Source: Gammaproteobacteria bacterium (GTDB taxonomy: Bacteria; Pseudomonadota; Gammaproteobacteria; Pseudomonadales; Pseudohongiellaceae). Taken from it: 44,718 nt of DNA. The notes below the pieces were generated by a model that searched no databases, had not been told where the DNA came from, and saw nothing but the letters and a program-made list of their open reading frames with translations. The translations under genes and the position numbers were made by a program. This document shows positions 11,819 through 22,017 of this stretch, in pieces. The DNA lies in the NCBI GenBank assembly GCA_030645995.1, contig JAUSMU010000055.1, positions 1-44,718 on the forward strand. Reading direction: 5' to 3'. Every line of letters starts with the position of its first letter. Position 1 is the first letter of the stretch.

Positions 11819-13593
11819 CTGTCCACATCCGCCATCACGAAGTCGATGCTGGCGATGATCGCAATCAGATCTGCCACCATGAAGCCTCGGCTGATTTGCG
11901 GAATCATCTGCAGGTGCGCGAATGACGGCGTTCTGATGCGCGTGCGATACGAGCCTGTGCTGCCATCGCTCACCAGGTAGTAACTGCTGAGCCCCTTGGT
12001 TGCTTCAATTGTCATTGTCACTTCATTGGGTGGAATCACCGGGCCCCAGCTCACACTCAGGAAATGGTTGATCAGTGTCTCGATATCGAGCTTGCTCTTT
12101 TCCTTCAGAGGCGGCGTGGTCAGAGGGTGAGCTGATTTGTACGGGCCGGACGGCATGTTGTCCACGCACTGACGAATGATGCGCAAGCTCTGACGAATCT
12201 CTTCCACGCGCACGGCGCAGCGGTCATAACAATCGCCGTTCACTGCGATGGGCACCTCGAATTCGAAATTTTCATAGCCGCTGTAAGGACGCTGCTTGCG
12301 GAAGTCATACTCCATGCCGCAGGCACGCAGGCCCGAGCCTGTGATGCCCCAGTCCATGGCTTCCTTTACGCCATAGGCACCGACGCCCTGAGTACGGCGC
12401 TTCAGAATTCCGTTGTTCATCACCATGCTGTCGTAGTCGCGCAGCCGCGCGGGCATGAAGTCGAGCAGTTCACGAATGGCTTTGTCCCAGCCGTTAGGCA
12501 GATCCTGCGCCACACCGCCGATGCGGAACCAGCCCGGATGCATGCGAGCGCCGCAGATGGATTCGATGATGTTGAAGACGCGCTCGCGGTCCACGAACAT
12601 GTAGAACACCGGCGAGAGCTGCCCAACGTCTTGCGCAAAAGTGCCATAGAACAGCAGATGGCTGGCGATGCGGAACATCTCGCAAAGCATCACGCGAATC
12701 ACCTTCACGCGCTCGGGCACCACGATGCCGGCCATCTTCTCCACCGCCATCACGTAGGGCAGGTTGTTCATCACACCGCCGAGATAATCGATGCGGTCGG
12801 TGTAGGGAATGAAGGTATGCCAGGTCTGGCGCTCGGCCATTTTTTCGGCGCCGCGATGGTGGTAGCCGATGTCGGGCACGGCATCGACGAGAATCTCGCC
12901 GTCCAGCTGCAGCGCAATGCGGAACACGCCGTGAACGCTCGGATGGTTGGGGCCGAGGTTGAGAAACATGAACTCGGAATTCTTGGAGTCGCGGCGCATG
13001 CCCCACTCTTCCGGATTGAAACGCAGGGCCTCTTGCTCGACGATCTGGCGCTCAGCAGAGAGCGAATACGGTTCCATCTCCGTGGCCCGTGCCGGATGAT
13101 CCTTGCGCAGCGGATGACCCTTCCAGGTCGGCGGCAGCATGATGCGCGTGAGATTGGGATGACCGGCAAAGGTGATGCCGAACATGTCCCAGCACTCGCG
13201 TTCATACCAGTTGGCATTGGGCCACAGATTGCTGATGGTCGGCATCACGAGGTCTGCATCCAGCAGGGCCACCTTGAGGCGAATGTCGCAATTGTGTGTG
13301 AAAGACATCAGGTGATAGGTGACAGTGAAGTCGCTCTCGGGCTGGCCCTGACGATTGACGCGCACACGCTCGTCGATGGCAGTAATGTCGAAGAGCATCT
13401 GAAAGCGGATCGAGGCACTCTGGCGCAGGTACTGCATCACGATAATGAGTCCGTCGCGCTTGAGCCACAGCACCGGAATGCCGTCGCAGTAGCTCTGCAC
13501 GGCAATGACCTCATTCTCGAAACGCAGACACAGCTCCTCCACCAGCGTGGCGGTCACTGAGTCTGCATACGATGTGGTATCGATGACTTCCAT
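11815..13593 (-). CDS. nuoC: NADH-quinone oxidoreductase subunit C/D fusion
   Basis: 592 aa; NuoC part ([22 protein letters not shown]) fused to NuoD part ([22 protein letters not shown]). Confidence 0.97.
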   Translation of the reverse strand: MEVIDTTSYADSVTATLVEELCLRFENEVIAVQSYCDGIPVLWLKRDGLIIVMQYLRQSASIRFQMLFDITAIDERVRVNRQGQPESDFTVTYHLMSFTHNCDIRLKVALLDADLVMPTISNLWPNANWYERECWDMFGITFAGHPNLTRIMLPPTWKGHPLRKDHPARATEMEPYSLSAERQIVEQEALRFNPEEWGMRRDSKNSEFMFLNLGPNHPSVHGVFRIALQLDGEILVDAVPDIGYHHRGAEKMAERQTWHTFIPYTDRIDYLGGVMNNLPYVMAVEKMAGIVVPERVKVIRVMLCEMFRIASHLLFYGTFAQDVGQLSPVFYMFVDRERVFNIIESICGARMHPGWFRIGGVAQDLPNGWDKAIRELLDFMPARLRDYDSMVMNNGILKRRTQGVGAYGVKEAMDWGITGSGLRACGMEYDFRKQRPYSGYENFEFEVPIAVNGDCYDRCAVRVEEIRQSLRIIRQCVDNMPSGPYKSAHPLTTPPLKEKSKLDIETLINHFLSVSWGPVIPPNEVTMTIEATKGLSSYYLVSDGSTGSYRTRIRTPSFAHLQMIPQISRGFMVADLIAIIASIDFVMADVDR

Positions 13594-13648
13594 ATGTCTT
13601 CTTGTTGTTATGGTTGCTTATAATTTTGGTTACTTATTTTTCGATTGC

Positions 13649-14290
13649 TTACAGCTCGTCCGGGCTCCTCAGCTCCGTCGCGGCGATTCTTTCGGCACGG
13701 CGCAGGTCGCGTTGCACCGGGTCGGGCTCCTTCTTGTAGACCTTCTGATCGTTGATCACCCAGCTCAGTGGACGCTGTTCGCGGCCGATGGATTCCTGCA
13801 ACAGGATCAGCCCCTGCAACAATGCTTCGGGGCGCGGAGGACAACCGGAAACATACACATCCACGGGTAAAAATTTATCCACACCCTGCACGACGGAGTA
13901 GATGTCATACATGCCGCCCGAGTTCGCACACGACCCCATGGAGATGACCCAGCGCGGCTCCAGCAATTGTTCGTAGAGCAGCTCCACCACCGGGGCCATT
14001 TTGCGGAACACGGTACCGGCAATCACGATCAGATCGGCCTGCCTCGGTGTGCCACGAATCACCTCCGAGCCAAAACGTGCCAGGTCGTGCCTGCTGGTGA
14101 AAGCGGTCGCCATTTCCACATAGCAGCACGACAGCCCGAAGTTGAAGGGCCACAGCGAATTCTTTCTGCCCCAGGACACCATGTCTTCGAGACGCCCCAT
14201 CATCACGTTGCGGCGAATGTATTCGTCGAAGGAACTCGTACCTCGACCCGGCGAGGCGGCCTCGTCTGCCCTTTCCAACTGCCAGCTCAT
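13649..14290 (-). CDS. nuoB: NADH-quinone oxidoreductase subunit B
   Basis: [44 protein letters not shown]. Confidence 0.97.
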   Translation of the reverse strand: MSWQLERADEAASPGRGTSSFDEYIRRNVMMGRLEDMVSWGRKNSLWPFNFGLSCCYVEMATAFTSRHDLARFGSEVIRGTPRQADLIVIAGTVFRKMAPVVELLYEQLLEPRWVISMGSCANSGGMYDIYSVVQGVDKFLPVDVYVSGCPPRPEALLQGLILLQESIGREQRPLSWVINDQKVYKKEPDPVQRDLRRAERIAATELRSPDEL

Positions 14291-14757
14291 GAGCGCTCTC
14301 CTGGAACAAAAGTATCAGGGGCAGGAATGTTGGTAACCCCACCGGAGCCGCGCACTGTGCGCAATTGGCGGCGCTGTGTTTGAGTGCGCCAGTCGAGCGC
14401 ACCGACGCGCCACAGATACACCAGTGCGGCGGTCAGAATCAGAATGAAAATGGATATTTCGATGAACCCGGCCCAGCCGTTTTCGCGCACGGCGACAGCC
14501 CAGGCGAAGAGGAATACAACTTCCAGATCGAAAATGATGAAGAGAATGGCAGTGATATAAAAATGTACGGAGATGCGGAAATTTGCGCTGCCGACAGAAA
14601 CGATGCCGGACTCATATGGATAATCTTTCGCGGAGCCGGATTTGCGCTGACCCAAAAGAAAGGAGATCGTCAGCATGGTAATGACAACAAGCATTACCAG
14701 ACCAAAATAGATCATGAATGGACGCAAGGCGTCCAGTAGCTGGTTTGCGCTATCCAA
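14287..14757 (-). CDS. nuoA: NADH-quinone oxidoreductase subunit A
   Basis: [41 protein letters not shown]. Confidence 0.96.
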   Translation of the reverse strand: MDSANQLLDALRPFMIYFGLVMLVVITMLTISFLLGQRKSGSAKDYPYESGIVSVGSANFRISVHFYITAILFIIFDLEVVFLFAWAVAVRENGWAGFIEISIFILILTAALVYLWRVGALDWRTQTQRRQLRTVRGSGGVTNIPAPDTFVPGERS

Positions 14758-14964
14758 TCCCGAACCCCTTCCGGGAGTGATGGACAGGCTGTCTTCGACG
14801 TCAGTAAATGAACAGCTTTACACGAAGGCAAGCCATTCTAATACAAGTGTAATTCTCAACTACACACCTACTGCAGAATTGTTTCAACACTCCATATTTT
14901 ACAGTTGAAAAATTAGTTTCAGAAACAACACCTTGATACGCACCATGTAAGGACAGCATTCTTC

Positions 14965-15132
14965 ATGACTGAACTAACACGATGCAAGAAAAAGTACAGA
15001 CTACTCAAACCAAAGGCATTCGACTGCAGAAAATTAGAACAGAGGGAAAGGAAATTGCCAGATCGCGCACTTGCAGAAAACAGACCACGGCTCATTCATT
15101 CTTGTTCTTATTGTGACAGACTGCCGGCCTAG
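14965..15132 (+). CDS. Possible 55-aa small ORF in the nuoA upstream region
   Basis: ATG...TAG: MTELTRCKKKYRLLKPKAFDCRKLEQRERKLPDRALAENRPRLIHSCSYCDRLPA; AAGGA 11 nt upstream; no homology recognised; below the ORF-track cutoff. Confidence 0.2.
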   Translation: MTELTRCKKKYRLLKPKAFDCRKLEQRERKLPDRALAENRPRLIHSCSYCDRLPA

Positions 15133-15200
15133 AGAGTGCTTTTGAATCTACACGCATCATAATTTGATGGCAAGCTCTTTTTCCGGCCCGATCACCACTG

Positions 15201-15689
15201 TCAGCGCAGGGCACCGTCGTGCTGCACCTTCCAGTTCTGGTAGTACTCCAGACTCACCATTTCGTTGAGATCCTTGTACTCTTCGGCGCGCTGCTGCAAG
15301 TTGGCCCGCATCACGTCTCCCACTGACAGAATACCAACGTACTCGCCGTGTTCTTCGATCAGCAGGTGGCGAATGCGCCGACCCAGGAACTTGTCATAAA
15401 GCTGAAATGCCTGATCGTTCACATTGGCAGAAATCAGCGCCTTGGTCATGCTCTGACCGATCAGCTCAGTCTTGGGGTTGAAGGCATCGTCAACTACCCG
15501 ATACGTCAGATCACGTTCCGTCCAAATGCCAACGATGCGGCCTTCGTCGACAACCACTATGGAACCCACGCGATTCTGGGTCATGATTTTCACAGCTTGG
15601 TAGACGGTCGCCTCGGAGCTGACCGTTACCAATTGACCGCCTTTTTCTTGCAGAATGTCTCTGGCAGTTCTTTTCATCTTTGACTCCAA
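15201..15689 (-). CDS. CBS domain-containing protein
   Basis: 162 aa, two CBS-like repeats (VYQAVKIMTQNRVGSIVVVDEGRIVGIWTERDL; IRHLLIEEHGEYVGILSVGDVMR). Confidence 0.9.
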   Translation of the reverse strand: MESKMKRTARDILQEKGGQLVTVSSEATVYQAVKIMTQNRVGSIVVVDEGRIVGIWTERDLTYRVVDDAFNPKTELIGQSMTKALISANVNDQAFQLYDKFLGRRIRHLLIEEHGEYVGILSVGDVMRANLQQRAEEYKDLNEMVSLEYYQNWKVQHDGALR

Positions 15690-15762
15690 GCACGCTGTTC
15701 AAATGCAGCGCTTGAAACCAAGGTACGCTTCTTGACTTTGAGTGGCAACCCCACGCGGTTTT

Positions 15763-18693
15763 CTATTGGTAGGTGTCCATCGCCGGACACGCACAGTACA
15801 GGTTGCGGTCGCCGTACACGTTATCGATGCGGTTCACGGACGGCCAGAACTTGCTGTCTTTCAGTCCCGGTACCGGCCATGCGGCTTCCTGCTTGCTGTA
15901 GCCGCGCTGCCAGTTGCCGTCCATGATGTCGGCCAGCGTGTGCGGCGCATGCTTGAGCGGATTGTCCAGCGCGTCCAGCTCGCCGGATTCCACGCGGGCA
16001 ATCTCCTTGCGAATGCTGATCATCGCCGCGATGAAGCGGTCCAGCTCCATCTTCGATTCGCTCTCCGTCGGCTCGATCATCAGCGTGCCCGCCACCGGGA
16101 ATGACATCGTTGGCGCGTGGAAACCGTAGTCCATCAGGCGCTTCGCCACGTCTTCCTCACTGATGCCGGACGCTGCCTTGAGTGGGCGCAGGTCGATGAT
16201 GCACTCGTGGGCCACCGTGCCGTTTCTGCCGGAATAGAGCACCGGGAAATGTGGCGACAGTTTGCGGGCGATGTAATTGGCATTGAGGATCGCCACTTGT
16301 GTCGCCTTCAGCAGACCTGCGGCGCCCATCAGGCTGATGTAGGTCCAGGAGATCGGCAGAATGCTGGCACTGCCCCAGGGCGCGGCGGATACGGCGCTGT
16401 TGCCGACGTTCGGACCTTCGAGTGTCACCATCGCGTGGTTGGCGAGGAACGGGGCCAGGTGCTTCTTCACGCCGATGGGGCCCATGCCGGGTCCGCCGCC
16501 GCCGTGCGGAATGCAGAAGGTCTTGTGCAGGTTGACGTGGGAGACGTCCGCGCCGATGTCGCCGGGGCGGGCTACTGCCACCTGCGCGTTGAGGTTGGCG
16601 CCGTCCATGTACACCTGACCGCCGCAGTCGTGGACGATCTGGCAGATTTCCTTCACGCCTTCCTCGTACACGCCATGTGTCGACGGGTAGGTGATCATCA
16701 GCGCGGCCAGTGTGTCTTTGTATTGTTCTCCCTTCGCACGCAGGTCGGCAATGTCGACGTTGCCGTGGTCGTCACAGGCGACGACCACCACCTTCATGCC
16801 GATCATCTGCGCGCTGGCAGGGTTGGTGCCGTGCGCGGAACTCGGAATCAGGCACACGTTGCGCTGCGCCTGGCCCTTGCTGGTCAGGTAATTGCGGATC
16901 GCCAGCAGGCCGGCGTATTCGCCCTGTGCGCCGGAGTTCGGCTGCATGCTCACGGCGTCGAAGCCGGTGATCTCGGCGAGCATCTCTTCGAGTTCTCGGA
17001 TCATCTGGCGGTAGCCAAGCGTCTGCTCGACTGGCACGAAGGGGTGCGGCTTGCTGAATTCGGGCCAGGTGATCGGGATCATCTCGGCCGTCGCGTTCAG
17101 CTTCATGGTGCAGGAGCCGAGCGGGATCATCGCGTGGGTGAGGGAGATGTCCTTGTTCTCCAACCGCTTCAGGTAGCGCAGCATCTCGGTCTCGCTATGG
17201 TAGCGGTTGAACCACGGGTGGGTCAGGAAGCTGCTGGTGCGCTGCAGGCTGGCGGGGATGCCGTTGACGGCGGCGGTGCCAGTGCAGATCTGTTGATCGA
17301 TGGCGGCCACGGTCAATCCACTGGCCTGTTCGCCGAGGATGACCTGCCACAGGCTCGCGACTTCTGCGGCGCTGGTGCACTCGTCCAGGCTGATGCCGAG
17401 GCTGCCCGGCAGGTCGATGCGCAGGTTGATGCCCGCAGCAGCGGCGCGGCTCAGAATCGCGGCGCGCTGTGCGGCAGTCACGTTAATGGTAATCGTGTCG
17501 AAGAACTGGGCGTTGACGGTGTTGATGCCGTTGCTCTGCAGGCCGTTCACCAGAATCGCCGTCAGGCGGTGAATACGCTGGGCGATGGTGCGCAGGCCTT
17601 CCGGGCCGTGGTACATGGCATACATGGACACGATGTTGGCAAGCAGCACCTGCGAGGTGCAGATGTTGCTGTTGGCCTTCTCGCGGCGGATGTGTTGTTC
17701 GCGGGTCTGCAAGGACATACGGAACGCCTGCTTGCCACGGGCGTCGATGGAGACGCCGATGATGCGGCCCGGCACGGCGCGTTTGTATTCATCGCGCGTG
17801 GCGAAGTAGGCCGCGTGCGGACCACCGTAGCCCATCGGCACGCCGAAGCGCTGGGTGCTGCCGAGCACCACGTCGGCACCGAATTCTCCCGGCGCTTTCA
17901 GTACCACCAGGCTCATCAGGTCGGCGGCGATCACCGCGATGCCCTTCTTGGCGTGCAGCGCCGCAATCGTGGCTTCCAGATCGCGCACGCTGCCGTTGCT
18001 GGCGGGGTATTGGAAAATGGCGCCGAACACATCGTGCTGTGGGAGGTCGGCGATGTCGCCGATGATCAGGCTGAAGCCGAAACAGGCGGCGCGAGTCTTG
18101 AGCACGTCGATGGTTTGTGGAAAACATTCCTGATCGACGAAGAAGCGGTCGCTGCCGCTGTTCTGACTGATGCGTTTCGCCATGGCCATGGCTTCTGCGG
18201 CGGCGGTAGCCTCATCCAGCAGCGAGGCGTTGGCGAGATCCATCGCTGTCAGGTCCAGGATCACCTGCTGGAATGCCAGCAGGGTCTCAAGGCGGCCTTG
18301 CGAGACTTCCGGCTGGTAGGGCGTGTAGGCGGTGTACCAGCCCGGATTCTCCAGCACGTTGCGGGTGATGACGTTGGGCGTCAAGGTGTCGTAGTAGCCG
18401 AGGCCGATGAAGGAGCGGGCGGGCTTGTCGGCGCTGACCATGGCCTTGAGGCGGCTCAGCACCTGCTGTTCGGTCGCGGGTTTGCCGAGGGCCAGCAGGC
18501 GCTTGAGGGCGATGGACTCGGGCACCGTCATCTCGATCAACTGCTCCAGCGATGTCAGCCGCAGCTCTTCCAGCATGGCGCGAATGTCAGACTCGTCCGG
18601 GCCAACGTGTCGGCCAATGAATTCGTCGCCGTTTTGCAGACACTCCAGTGTCCTGATTGATAGGTTCTGAGCATTCGCAGCGCTGCCAGTCAT
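15763..18693 (-). CDS. gcvP: Glycine dehydrogenase (decarboxylating), P protein
   Basis: 976 aa; [26 protein letters not shown]-like PLP site. Confidence 0.97.
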   Translation of the reverse strand: MTGSAANAQNLSIRTLECLQNGDEFIGRHVGPDESDIRAMLEELRLTSLEQLIEMTVPESIALKRLLALGKPATEQQVLSRLKAMVSADKPARSFIGLGYYDTLTPNVITRNVLENPGWYTAYTPYQPEVSQGRLETLLAFQQVILDLTAMDLANASLLDEATAAAEAMAMAKRISQNSGSDRFFVDQECFPQTIDVLKTRAACFGFSLIIGDIADLPQHDVFGAIFQYPASNGSVRDLEATIAALHAKKGIAVIAADLMSLVVLKAPGEFGADVVLGSTQRFGVPMGYGGPHAAYFATRDEYKRAVPGRIIGVSIDARGKQAFRMSLQTREQHIRREKANSNICTSQVLLANIVSMYAMYHGPEGLRTIAQRIHRLTAILVNGLQSNGINTVNAQFFDTITINVTAAQRAAILSRAAAAGINLRIDLPGSLGISLDECTSAAEVASLWQVILGEQASGLTVAAIDQQICTGTAAVNGIPASLQRTSSFLTHPWFNRYHSETEMLRYLKRLENKDISLTHAMIPLGSCTMKLNATAEMIPITWPEFSKPHPFVPVEQTLGYRQMIRELEEMLAEITGFDAVSMQPNSGAQGEYAGLLAIRNYLTSKGQAQRNVCLIPSSAHGTNPASAQMIGMKVVVVACDDHGNVDIADLRAKGEQYKDTLAALMITYPSTHGVYEEGVKEICQIVHDCGGQVYMDGANLNAQVAVARPGDIGADVSHVNLHKTFCIPHGGGGPGMGPIGVKKHLAPFLANHAMVTLEGPNVGNSAVSAAPWGSASILPISWTYISLMGAAGLLKATQVAILNANYIARKLSPHFPVLYSGRNGTVAHECIIDLRPLKAASGISEEDVAKRLMDYGFHAPTMSFPVAGTLMIEPTESESKMELDRFIAAMISIRKEIARVESGELDALDNPLKHAPHTLADIMDGNWQRGYSKQEAAWPVPGLKDSKFWPSVNRIDNVYGDRNLYCACPAMDTYQ

Positions 18694-18719
18694 GGATAGC
18701 CTCGGATAAATAGTAAAAG

Positions 18720-18749
18720 ACAGGGCCCGGCCAATGCGCGGAGCCCTGT
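18720..18749 (-). terminator. Intercistronic hairpin between gcvH and gcvP, attenuator-like
   Basis: Perfect 7-bp ACAGGGC/GCCCTGT arms, 16-nt loop, followed on the minus strand by TCTTTTACTATTT. Confidence 0.4.
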
Positions 18750-18799
18750 GGTGTTGCGGTTCAAAAGTGATATTCGGTCGCGCTTGTTACGAGTCGCGG

Positions 18800-19183
18800 T
18801 TACTCGCAGATCTCTGCGTAGCCGTTCGCGTCGAGCAGCTCGTCCAGTTCGGACTTGTCGCTCGGCACAATTCTGCAGAACCAGCCGTCGCCATACGGAG
18901 AGGAGTTCACAATTTCGGGAGAGTCGAGCAGCGCGTCGTTGATGGCGACGATCTTGCCGGAGATGGGGGCGTAGATGTCCGAGGCGGCCTTGACCGACTC
19001 GACGACGCTGATCTCCTGCTTGGCACTGACGTCGGCGCCGAGCTTGGGCAGCTCGATGAACACGATGTCGCCGAGCAGCTCCTGAGCGTGGTCGGTAATG
19101 CCGACGGTGACGCTGCCATCTGATTCAACCCGAACCCACTCGTGGGTTGCCGCGTACTTCAATCCTTCGGGAAAGCTGCTCAC
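18800..19183 (-). CDS. gcvH: Glycine cleavage system H protein
   Basis: 127 aa; lipoyl-lysine region [16 protein letters not shown]. Confidence 0.97.
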   Translation of the reverse strand: MSSFPEGLKYAATHEWVRVESDGSVTVGITDHAQELLGDIVFIELPKLGADVSAKQEISVVESVKAASDIYAPISGKIVAINDALLDSPEIVNSSPYGDGWFCRIVPSDKSELDELLDANGYAEICE

Positions 19184-19242
19184 TGATCAATCCTCTTTCT
19201 AAATTGACGAACTGCAAATGGAAAAGCTGTAAATGGACAAAT

Positions 19243-20343
19243 TTATTCAAAAACCTTGGCGCCGAAACGCACGAAATTCGGTTTCACGATACGGACAGGG
19301 ATGAGCTTGCCTCGGATATCGACATGGCAATCGGTGCTGCCAACCGGGATTCTAGCCAAGGCAATGGAATGCTTCAATGTGGGCGAGAAGGTACCACTGG
19401 TAATAACGCCTTCGCGCTCCTGACCATTCACGGTACACACCACCCGCAGCCCTTCGCGCAGCACGCCGCGCTCTTCCATGACCAGCCCGATCAGGCAGGG
19501 CAGCTCGCCAGCTTCCTGCTGGGCACGGTGTTTTTCCACGGCGGCACGGCCGATGAACTGGCGTGAAGCGGGCTCCCAGGCGATGGTCTGGATCATGTTG
19601 GCAGCGATTGGGGAGATGCTCTCGTTCATGTCGTGACCGTACAGATTCATGCCGGCTTCAAGACGCAGCGTGTCGCGGGCACCGAGGCCGATGGGGCGCA
19701 CGCCGATGGTCAGCAGTTTGTCCCACAGGGCGGGAGCGTCCTCACTCGGGATGATGAGTTCGAGGCCGCGTTCGCCGGTGTAGCCGGTGCGGGCGATGAA
19801 CCAGGTGCCGGATTCCAGCGCCTTGAAGTTGCCAAGCGCCTGCACGCTGGCGGCCACATCCGGCGCCAGCAGTGAGCAGACCTTGTCGATGGATTCCGGG
19901 CCGTGAACGGCGAGGATCGCCAGTTCCGGGCGATAGGTGATGCTGACCTGAAAGCCTTTGGCATGTTGCTGCATCCAGGCGAGATCTTTGTCGCGCGTGC
20001 CGCAATTGACCACCAGCCGATAGCCTTCCTGCCGACGATAGACGATCAGGTCATCGACCACGCCGCCGTCGGCATTGAGCATGGCGCTGTAGAGCGCTTT
20101 GCCGGTTTCCTTGAGTCTGTCGACGTCGTTGGCCAGCAGATATTGCAGCCAGGCCTTGGCATCCGCGCCGTTCACGTCCACGACCGTCATGTGGGAGACG
20201 TCGAACATGCCTGCGTGCTGGCGCACCGCATGATGTTCTTCGATCAAGGATTGGTACTGGATGGGCATGTCCCAGCCGCCGAAGTCGACGATTCTGGCAT
20301 TCGCATCGAGATGCTTCTGGTAAAGAGGAGTTCTATGACCCAC
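19243..20343 (-). CDS. gcvT: Glycine cleavage system aminomethyltransferase T
   Basis: 366 aa; MFDVSHM..., [15 protein letters not shown]. Confidence 0.97.
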   Translation of the reverse strand: MGHRTPLYQKHLDANARIVDFGGWDMPIQYQSLIEEHHAVRQHAGMFDVSHMTVVDVNGADAKAWLQYLLANDVDRLKETGKALYSAMLNADGGVVDDLIVYRRQEGYRLVVNCGTRDKDLAWMQQHAKGFQVSITYRPELAILAVHGPESIDKVCSLLAPDVAASVQALGNFKALESGTWFIARTGYTGERGLELIIPSEDAPALWDKLLTIGVRPIGLGARDTLRLEAGMNLYGHDMNESISPIAANMIQTIAWEPASRQFIGRAAVEKHRAQQEAGELPCLIGLVMEERGVLREGLRVVCTVNGQEREGVITSGTFSPTLKHSIALARIPVGSTDCHVDIRGKLIPVRIVKPNFVRFGAKVFE

Positions 20344-20551
20344 AGGCTAGTTCCCGGGCTGATGGTTCTAGGTTGATTTCACGCTGAAAGCCTCGCCCAA
20401 GACAGCCAGGACTGGATGCGCTGAGAGTTCCGGAGGGAAAAATGAGGCGGCCATTCTACTTGTTCGGCCGTTTTTTTAACAGAACAGAATTGTTGGGTGC
20501 GGTGGTAGGATGGCATGCAACTCTGCGCCTTCCTGCCTGACGAGGTTTTCC

Positions 20552-21151
20552 ATGAAAAGACTGACACGCGCCCTGCTCACCGGGCTTACTCTTCTACTGC
20601 CGGTGGTGCTGTCACTGCAGGTGGCACTTTGGATGGTCACCACGCTGGAGGGATGGCTGAAGTCCCTGTGGGAGATTGCACTGCCTGAACAGTGGTATGT
20701 CCCCGGGCTGGGGGCGCTCGCACTCCTGTTGCTAGCCACCGGGATTGGCCTGAGCACGCGCATGTGGTTGCTGGGACTGCTCTGGAAAATGCCCGGACGG
20801 CTGCTCGAAAAAGTGCCCGTGATCAGCTACATCTACAACACCATCAAGGATTTCGCCGACATGATGGGCGGCAAGAATTTTTCCGAACAGTCCGTGGTAT
20901 GGGTGACGCTCCCGCAAGCGCAGGCGCGACTGCTGGGCATCGTCACCAAGCGTGGGGCCGACAAGGATTCGCGGCTGGCACAGATGATTGGCGACGATGA
21001 GCTGGCGGTGTATCTGCCCATGAGCTATCAGGCCGGGGGTTACATGATTATCGTCAAGGAGGCGCAGGTGGCGCGCGTCGACATGGAGCCGGGCGACGCG
21101 CTGCGCCTGATCATGAGTGCGGGGCTTGGGCAGCGCGGGACGAAGAGCTGA
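20552..21151 (+). CDS. DUF502 family membrane protein
   Basis: Start MKRLTRALLTGLTLLLPVVLSLQVALW; KVPVISYIYNTIKDFADMM typical of DUF502. Confidence 0.85.
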   Translation: MKRLTRALLTGLTLLLPVVLSLQVALWMVTTLEGWLKSLWEIALPEQWYVPGLGALALLLLATGIGLSTRMWLLGLLWKMPGRLLEKVPVISYIYNTIKDFADMMGGKNFSEQSVVWVTLPQAQARLLGIVTKRGADKDSRLAQMIGDDELAVYLPMSYQAGGYMIIVKEAQVARVDMEPGDALRLIMSAGLGQRGTKS

Positions 21152-21172
21152 CGAAGCGTTTTTCAGGCTCTG

Positions 21173-21832
21173 TTACTGCAGGCCTTCCAGAAAACGGTCC
21201 GGCCGGGGGAAGTAATTGCGTTCGGCGTCCAGTGAGAAGACCACCGAGCTGGAGCGGCCGATGATCTGGTCGCGGGGAATGAAGCTATAGATGCGGCTGT
21301 CGGCGCTGTTGTCACGGTTGTCGCCGAGCACGAAGAACTGGTCATCCGGCACCGTCTCCGGGCCGAAGCTGCGGGAGATGCGGTTGGTGAGGCCGTCCGA
21401 GAGCATCGCCTCGTGGGAGTAGTCGAACAGGCTCTCGCGAATGATCAGGGACTCGTCGTCACTGGCGACGATCTGATAATCGGCGGGCTGGTCGTTGATC
21501 ACCAGCGTGTTGTTGCGCATGTAGATGGTGTCGCCTGGCAGGCCGACGATGCGCTTGACCAGCCGCTTGCCAGCCGCCTCGGAATCGATGATGACGATGT
21601 CGCCACGGTCAGGATCGCTGACGGAGGCCAGGAAGATATCGGTGAAGGGGATGCGCACGTCATAGGCAAGCTTGTTGACCCAGACCTTGTCGCCATCCAG
21701 CAGCGTTGGCTGCATGGAGCGGCCGGAGATAGAGTTGAGGTCGGCAATCGCGCTCTTGAAGAAAACGATGGTCAGCAACAACAGCAGGAACTTTCGATTT
21801 TCTTGCCAGAACACGCCTAGATACTTCTTCAT
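21173..21832 (-). CDS. lepB: Signal peptidase I
   Basis: SGRSMQPTLLDGD, KRIVGLPGD, FVLGDNRDNSADSR; probable start MKKYLGVFW at 21832. Confidence 0.94.
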   Translation of the reverse strand: MKKYLGVFWQENRKFLLLLLTIVFFKSAIADLNSISGRSMQPTLLDGDKVWVNKLAYDVRIPFTDIFLASVSDPDRGDIVIIDSEAAGKRLVKRIVGLPGDTIYMRNNTLVINDQPADYQIVASDDESLIIRESLFDYSHEAMLSDGLTNRISRSFGPETVPDDQFFVLGDNRDNSADSRIYSFIPRDQIIGRSSSVVFSLDAERNYFPRPDRFLEGLQ

Positions 21833-21980
21833 GTGAGGTTGGTTTCCGCTTTCCCGATGATTGGAGGTCACGAGCACGACAATAGGCGATTGCCTTTGTG
21901 CGTGTCAATCTGCGGCCCTGGTGGCTGGTGAGTTGGCGGCAATTCTTATACGCTTGCCGAACCTTTACTCGCCCTCCCTG

Positions 21981-22013
21981 AGTGAACTTTCCAGTGAACT
22001 TTCCAGTGAACTT
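21981..22013 (+). repeat. 12-bp tandem repeat (AGTGAACTTTCC x 2.75) at the 5' end of lhr
   Basis: Two exact copies plus a third partial copy, each containing an in-frame GTG. Confidence 0.9.
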
Positions 22014-22017
22014 CAAC

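Noticed and set aside
16117-18660. 847-aa plus-strand ORF antisense to gcvP
   Set aside because: Shadow ORF from GC-rich codon usage; composition (H, Q, R, V, A rich) has no family features, while the opposite strand is clearly GcvP
20344-20551. Glycine riboswitch upstream of gcvT
   Set aside because: Searched by eye for the conserved blocks on the minus strand and did not find them; a covariance-model scan would be decisive
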